Assembly (NCBI GenBank): GCA_964444625.1
Contig: CAYUHZ010000014.1
Coordinates: 1 to 18,980 of the forward strand
Origin: CAYUHZ01 sp964444625
Lineage (GTDB): Bacteria > Patescibacteriota > Patescibacteriia > Patescibacteriales > GWC2-42-12
DNA: 18,980 bases
Reading direction: 5' to 3'
This document shows positions 15,024 through 18,980 of this stretch, in pieces; position 1 is the first letter of the stretch, and each line of letters starts with the position of its first letter. Position numbers and translations under genes: made by a program. The notes beneath the pieces are model-generated. The model saw only the letters and a program-made list of their open reading frames with translations. It searched no databases and was not told the origin of the DNA.

Positions 15024-16178
15024 CTAAAGCAAATTGATAAACAGCGAAGCCATGGCGGCCAGAGCAAAGGTCCAATTCATGCCAAAGTTAAAAGCGATGA
15101 GCAAAGCCAGAACCAACATCATTACCCTGCCCAACTGGATGGCAATCTCTTTTAATACAGTATATTCATCAACATAGTGTCCATGGTTAGCCATAATCTC
15201 ATAGTTCATGGTGTCAAAAGGAGTGTCTTTCAGGATCTGGGTAAAACTATGGTAGATACCGACAATGAAAATCTGAAAAGCCGACAAGACAAAGGCCTTG
15301 GCCAGCCAACCAACGGCATGGAGAAACGATCCCCAGTGGAGCATTTTTCTCTTGGAAAACAAATCGCAATAATTGCCGGCAAACAACTGCAAAAAAATTG
15401 AAACAAAGACGATCAATGATGACAAGGCTCCAACTTCAAAAAAATTGCCTTTCAATATTTGCCAAATAAAAATCGGCCAAATAATCAAACTGACCACGTT
15501 TTCCGCGCCATTGGCGACATTTGCCAACACCAAGCGCCGATTATCCTTTTTAAAAAAATTTTTAAAGGTCTCCACTGCCCCCCAACTGTACTTCTCGTGG
15601 GTTGAGGGAAGAAAAAAATAGGGCAAACCAGACAACAAAACAAATAATACAGTTATGACAAATACGATATCAAAGCCGTAATTAGCGATAATAAAGCCGG
15701 AGATTACCGGCATGACCACCTTAAACAATGATTTCACCGTCCATAGCAAACTAATTTCTTTGCCGCGATTGGTTTGGTCGGTAAAAACCGCCATATTAGT
15801 GTTGAATGGCAACCAAAAAAGCAAACGAGCAATGGTCAGCGAAAATAAAGACAAAACCAGCAGTAAAATCGGGCTTTGATCATAAAAGAAAAAACAAGTG
15901 AAAAAAGCGGCGTCAAAAACCGTGCTATAGCGCAACGCCCGGCGCAAGCCTATTTTATTGATTATTTGCGCCGCCCAAGGCAATAACAAACCATAAGCCA
16001 AATAGCCGATGATATAGTATAGATAAACGTAAATCAAGCCATGGCCGAACTTGACAAAGAGAAAAATCGGCAAAAATAAATCAATTAGCCCCACGGCAAC
16101 AAACTGAAACACTCTGGATAACAACAACGAAGAGAACCCTGGCGGCAATTTGCCTTCAATGTATCTAAATCTTATCAT
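15024..16178 (-). CDS. Major facilitator superfamily (MFS)-type transporter
   Basis: 384 residues, strongly hydrophobic, with 11 to 12 predicted membrane segments starting at about residue 15. The cytoplasmic loop after the second segment reads NKIGLRRAL (about 74-82), a form of MFS motif A (G-x-x-x-D-R/K-x-G-R-R). A longer polar central loop (about 190-215) separates the two six-helix halves. MFS proteins are proton- or solute-coupled carriers or exporters; nothing here identifies the substrate. The gene lies 55 nt downstream of leuS on the same strand and may be read through from it, since the gap shows only a T-run without a good hairpin. Its own promoter is not evident. It ends 10 nt before the shared bidirectional terminator. 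The start ATG has no Shine-Dalgarno, only a T-run upstream. Confidence 0.8.
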   Translation of the reverse strand: MIRFRYIEGKLPPGFSSLLLSRVFQFVAVGLIDLFLPIFLFVKFGHGLIYVYLYYIIGYLAYGLLLPWAAQIINKIGLRRALRYSTVFDAAFFTCFFFYDQSPILLLVLSLFSLTIARLLFWLPFNTNMAVFTDQTNRGKEISLLWTVKSLFKVVMPVISGFIIANYGFDIVFVITVLFVLLSGLPYFFLPSTHEKYSWGAVETFKNFFKKDNRRLVLANVANGAENVVSLIIWPIFIWQILKGNFFEVGALSSLIVFVSIFLQLFAGNYCDLFSKRKMLHWGSFLHAVGWLAKAFVLSAFQIFIVGIYHSFTQILKDTPFDTMNYEIMANHGHYVDEYTVLKEIAIQLGRVMMLVLALLIAFNFGMNWTFALAAMASLFINLL

Positions 16179-16233
16179 AAAAAACTGTTAAAATAATTTA
16201 AAAAAAAACCAGGCTTTGCTTTTTTATTCTCAA

Positions 16234-18690
16234 TTACCTTACTACAAAATTTATCAGTTTTCCTTTGACAAAGATGCATTTAGCCACTTCCTTGCCCTCC
16301 AGCCGTTTATTGATTTTTTCACTGGCTAGAGCAACAGCCTTGGCATCTTCTTCATTGATTTCGGCATCAACCTCAATGGTCTCGCGTGCTTTGCCGTTTA
16401 TTTGCACTACCAAATTGATTTTCTCGTCCTTGATCAATTCCGGGCTGTACTGCGGCCAAGTTTGTTTGAAGATACTTTCTTGATAGCCAAGCTCGCTCCA
16501 GAGCTCTTCCGCCAAATGCGGCGCAAAAGGCGCTAGTATCTTCAAAAAAATCTCAAACGCGCCAGTTGGCAGCTTATTGAATTTGCCGGCAAAATTTACA
16601 AAAATCATCATCTGGCTAATCGCGGTGTTAAAATGAAAATTTTCTATATCTTCAGTCGCTTTTTTAATAGTCTTATGTAGAATTTGAGGCAACCCGGTTT
16701 CTTCAATCTGGCAATCTCCTCCTTGGCAATGATATAACTGTTTGGAGCTTAATTTGCAAATATTTTCCAAAAATCTATAAATGCCAACAATCCCCTTGGT
16801 GTTCCAAGGTTTAGAATCCTCAAGCGGCCCCATAAACATCTCGTACATCCTGACGCTATCAGCCCCCCACCTCGCCACTTCGTCGTCGGGATTTACCGTA
16901 TTGCCTTTAGACTTGCTCATTTTGGTTCCGTCTTCGGCCAAAATCGCGCCCTGATGGCGCATCTTCAAAAAAGGCTCGTTAAAATCCAAGAAACCCATTT
17001 TCTGCAAAGCTTTGGTAAAAAAACGAGCATACAACAAATGCAACACCGAATGTTCGGCCCCGCCCACGTAAATATCCACCGGCAGCCATTTTTCCAATTT
17101 TTCCCGGCTAGCAAATTCATTTTCGTTTTTCGGATCGCTATACCGCAAATAATACCAGGAGGAACAAACAAAAGTATCCATGGTATCGCTCTCTCTTCTG
17201 GCGGGCGCGCCGCACTTAGGGCAATCGACAGCTTGAAAAGTTTTTGAATATTTCAGCGGCGATTCTCCGGTCGGCTTGAAATCTGCATCGGTTGGCAGAA
17301 TAACCGGCAAATCTTTTTCAGGAACCGGAACTTCTCCGCATTGTTCGCAGTAAATAATCGGGATAGGCGCTCCCCAATAACGCTGCCTGCTAACCAGCCA
17401 ATCGCGCAGCCGGTAATTGATTTTCTTCTCGCCTTTTTTATTTTCTGCTAGCCAATTAGCAAACTCTTCCCTCGCTTGCTCGGACGTTAAGCCGTCAAAT
17501 TCGCCCGAATTGATCAATACCCCGTCATCGGTAAAGGCGGCTTTATCGATAGAAGATTTTCCATCCTGGCTTTTTATCACCTCCAAAATTTTTAAATCAT
17601 TCTTTTTTGCAAATTCATAATCACGATCATCGTGCGCCGGCACCCCCATAACCGCGCCGGCGCCATAATGGAACAAGACGTAATCAGCCACGAACAATGG
17701 TATTGCTTCTCCGTTAAAAGGGTTGATAATCTCAACACCCTGCAACAGAATACCAGTCTTGTCCTTGTCTTCCATTCTGTCCAAATCGGTTTTCTGCTTT
17801 GTCTGGTTTAAGCACTCTTCGACCTCAGTATAGTTTTTTATTTTGCTTTTTAAATTTTCGATTATCGGATGCTCTGGCGCCGCCACGGCATAAGTCATGC
17901 CAAAAACAGTATCAACTCTGGTGGTGAATACTTCCAGCTCCAGGTCGGTATCTTTGATTTTCATCTTAAACTGCGCCCCGGTTGATTTGCCGATCCAATT
18001 CTTTTGGATCTGCTTGGTTGACTCCGGCCAATCAACTTCGTCAAGGCCTCCGATCAAGCCTTTGATGTTCTTGCCTTTTATAACCCGATCTTCAATAAAA
18101 TCGGTAATCTTAAAAAACCATTGTTCCAAATCTTTTTGCGCTACTGTGTTGCCGCAACGGTCGCATTTGCCTCCCTCGGCCTGTTCGTTAGCCAAAACCG
18201 TCTGGCAACTGTCGCACCAATTGGCATTGGCTTTCTTTTTGTAGGCCAATCCGTTTTTGTATAATTGCAAAAACATCCACTGCGTCCATTTATAATATTC
18301 CGGATCAGACGAATCCACTTCCCTCTCCCAGTCATAGGAAAAACCGAGAGAATTGATTTGGCGCTTGAATGCTTCAATCGCCTGTTTGGTGGTAATGCTG
18401 GGATGAACGCCGGTTTTGATGGCGTAATTTTCCGCCGGCAAGCCAAAAGCGTCCCAGCCTTGCGGATGCATCACGTTATAGCCCCTCATCCGCAAATAAC
18501 GGGAATAAATATCGGTCGCCGTGTATGATTCAACATGCCCAACATGGAGTCCCGATCCCGAAGGATAAGGAAACATATCCAGGACGAAAAATTTTTTCTT
18601 CCCTTCTTCCTCGCTGGTTTTATATAAACCAGCTTCCCGCCAGCGCTTCTGCCATTTCTGTTCTATTAATTTGTGATCATATTTTTCCAT
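16234..18690 (-). CDS. leuS: Leucyl-tRNA synthetase (LeuRS)
   Basis: This class I aminoacyl-tRNA synthetase charges tRNA-Leu in the cytoplasm. Numbering from the chosen start (818 residues, a normal bacterial length), the signatures are HVGH (49-52, the HIGH motif), a Cys pair set C159/C162 with C176/C179, the CP1 editing domain with TTRVDTVFGMTYAV (about 256-269) and GAGAVMGVPAHDDRDYEF (343-360), a second Cys set C448/C451 with C490/C493, and KMSKS (590-594). The C-terminal region has the anticodon-binding helices and the VQINGKAR strand of bacterial LeuRS. I chose the ATG at 18688-18690 because MEKYDHKLIEQKWQ matches the usual family start; an in-frame ATG at 18715-18717 would add MEFFKFFFD, which is atypical. 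Neither start has a Shine-Dalgarno. All catalytic and editing motifs are intact, so it should be functional. The identification is firm. Confidence 0.97.
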   Translation of the reverse strand: MEKYDHKLIEQKWQKRWREAGLYKTSEEEGKKKFFVLDMFPYPSGSGLHVGHVESYTATDIYSRYLRMRGYNVMHPQGWDAFGLPAENYAIKTGVHPSITTKQAIEAFKRQINSLGFSYDWEREVDSSDPEYYKWTQWMFLQLYKNGLAYKKKANANWCDSCQTVLANEQAEGGKCDRCGNTVAQKDLEQWFFKITDFIEDRVIKGKNIKGLIGGLDEVDWPESTKQIQKNWIGKSTGAQFKMKIKDTDLELEVFTTRVDTVFGMTYAVAAPEHPIIENLKSKIKNYTEVEECLNQTKQKTDLDRMEDKDKTGILLQGVEIINPFNGEAIPLFVADYVLFHYGAGAVMGVPAHDDRDYEFAKKNDLKILEVIKSQDGKSSIDKAAFTDDGVLINSGEFDGLTSEQAREEFANWLAENKKGEKKINYRLRDWLVSRQRYWGAPIPIIYCEQCGEVPVPEKDLPVILPTDADFKPTGESPLKYSKTFQAVDCPKCGAPARRESDTMDTFVCSSWYYLRYSDPKNENEFASREKLEKWLPVDIYVGGAEHSVLHLLYARFFTKALQKMGFLDFNEPFLKMRHQGAILAEDGTKMSKSKGNTVNPDDEVARWGADSVRMYEMFMGPLEDSKPWNTKGIVGIYRFLENICKLSSKQLYHCQGGDCQIEETGLPQILHKTIKKATEDIENFHFNTAISQMMIFVNFAGKFNKLPTGAFEIFLKILAPFAPHLAEELWSELGYQESIFKQTWPQYSPELIKDEKINLVVQINGKARETIEVDAEINEEDAKAVALASEKINKRLEGKEVAKCIFVKGKLINFVVR

Positions 18691-18729
18691 ATCAAAAAAG
18701 AATTTAAAAAATTCCATAATAACAACTAA

Positions 18730-18758
18730 ATTTTAACTGAAAATCAAGAAAAAATCAA
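18730..18758 (-). promoter_or_regulatory. Candidate promoter for leuS
   Basis: On the minus strand TTGATT (18753-18758, four of six -35 matches), a 17-bp spacer and TAAAAT (18730-18735, five of six -10 matches) predict a start near 18723. This gives a leader of about 33 nt to the ATG at 18690 but only about 6 nt to the ATG at 18717. AT richness makes chance matches likely. Confidence 0.4.
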
Positions 18759-18761
18759 ATT

Positions 18762-18926
18762 TCAATTGTTTAAAATTTTTATTACCATTTCCGCCACTTG
18801 GCGAGGCAAGCAATTCGACTTGACGTCATAATCTATCATTTTCAAATCTTTAGCCCTCTCTCTATCCTTAGCGCTATCCAGGTTGGTCAAAGCAAGAAAT
18901 TTAATCCCTTCTGTTTTTTCTTCTTT
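18762..18926 (-). pseudogene. Remnant or frameshifted C-terminus resembling a response-regulator receiver domain
   Basis: Between an upstream in-frame TAA (18927-18929) and TGA (18762-18764) the minus strand encodes about 54 residues. They include GIKFLALTNLDSAKDRERAK, then MIDYDVKSNCLPRQVAEMVI. The order strand-ALTN, helix, DYDVKS, helix matches the last third of CheY-like receiver domains, where the Thr and the Lys after the second strand are conserved. The frame holds four stops before the window edge. Another frame stays open to the edge and switches near an A-rich run (about 18914-18928), so a frameshift, a sequencing error or a decayed fragment are all possible. No credible start codon exists in the open part. 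The family call is tentative. Confidence 0.4.
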
Positions 18927-18980
18927 TTACCCCATACGATTAAATTAATACCCAACAATCTTTTATGATACGTCGCGCTA

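Noticed and set aside
14579..15037. Plus-strand frame overlapping the end of the 318-aa gene
   Set aside because: It is out of frame with the recognised secreted protein and runs through the strong terminator at 14975-15013.
16195..16228. Terminator after leuS
   Set aside because: There is a nine-base T run on the minus strand, but the preceding bases form only weak A-U pairing with a G-G mismatch and no stable stem.
17836..17865. LKSKIKNY in the LeuRS editing domain as another micro-repeat insertion
   Set aside because: Compared with typical bacterial LeuRS sequences as I recall them, the length of this region is nearly unchanged, so no insertion is needed.
1..18980. Alternative genetic code with UGA read as glycine
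   Set aside because: All recognised proteins, including RsmA and LeuRS, are complete in the standard bacterial code without in-frame TGA.
1..18980. CRISPR array, tRNA or rRNA genes, insertion sequence
   Set aside because: I saw no regularly spaced repeats of 20-40 bases, no cloverleaf-forming segment with tRNA consensus loops, no rRNA sequence and no transposase.

Overview
This 18,980-base window reads like the chromosome of a Candidate Phyla Radiation (Patescibacteria) bacterium. The evidence is the protein types, not a marker-gene search. They include thrombospondin-type-3-like DxDxDGxxDxxE repeats in small secreted proteins, a duplicated 'WYxNPxDxxRYYLGRPxDAWxxMKKLSLGI' module, a VirB6/TrbL-like membrane protein beside an unclassified giant Cys-rich exported protein, and compact same-strand gene clusters. 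No start codon has a convincing Shine-Dalgarno sequence. The genes read cleanly with UGA as stop, so this is not one of the UGA=Gly lineages.

Left block (80-12400, all minus strand) is the accessory part. In transcription order it holds a membrane-anchored Ca-motif protein (223 aa); a 2548-aa exported protein with about 90 cysteines, a recurring C-x5-G-C motif, several carbohydrate-binding-like beta-sandwich stretches and a C-terminal PKD-like domain; a 134-aa single-TM protein; an 832-aa VirB6/TrbL-like polytopic protein with a long charged tail; and a 311-aa predicted cytosolic protein. Most junctions are 3-12 nt, but a 141-nt repeat-bearing spacer follows the giant gene. A candidate extended -10 promoter lies just upstream of the block, over the end of rsmA. 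I infer one envelope system in which the VirB6-like protein and its small partners export or anchor the giant surface protein. No VirB4 or VirD4 ATPase is present in the window.

Middle block (12528-14967): rsmA (16S rRNA dimethyladenosine transferase) carries an in-frame insertion made of a short A/T-rich direct repeat whose words also occur in spacers. Upstream of it is a small exported six-Cys protein of unknown function. Divergent from that is a secreted 318-aa protein in which two copies of a 52-residue module flank a Ca-binding-like pair. The divergent start region holds overlapping candidate promoters. A perfect 13-bp-stem terminator separates the 318-aa gene from the convergent gene that follows.

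Right block (15024-18980, minus strand): an MFS-type transporter lies downstream of leuS (leucyl-tRNA synthetase with all signature motifs), which has its own candidate promoter. Upstream of leuS, at the window edge, is a short stretch resembling the C-terminal third of a response-regulator receiver domain. Its frame is closed upstream by stops, so it looks like a remnant or a frameshifted gene.
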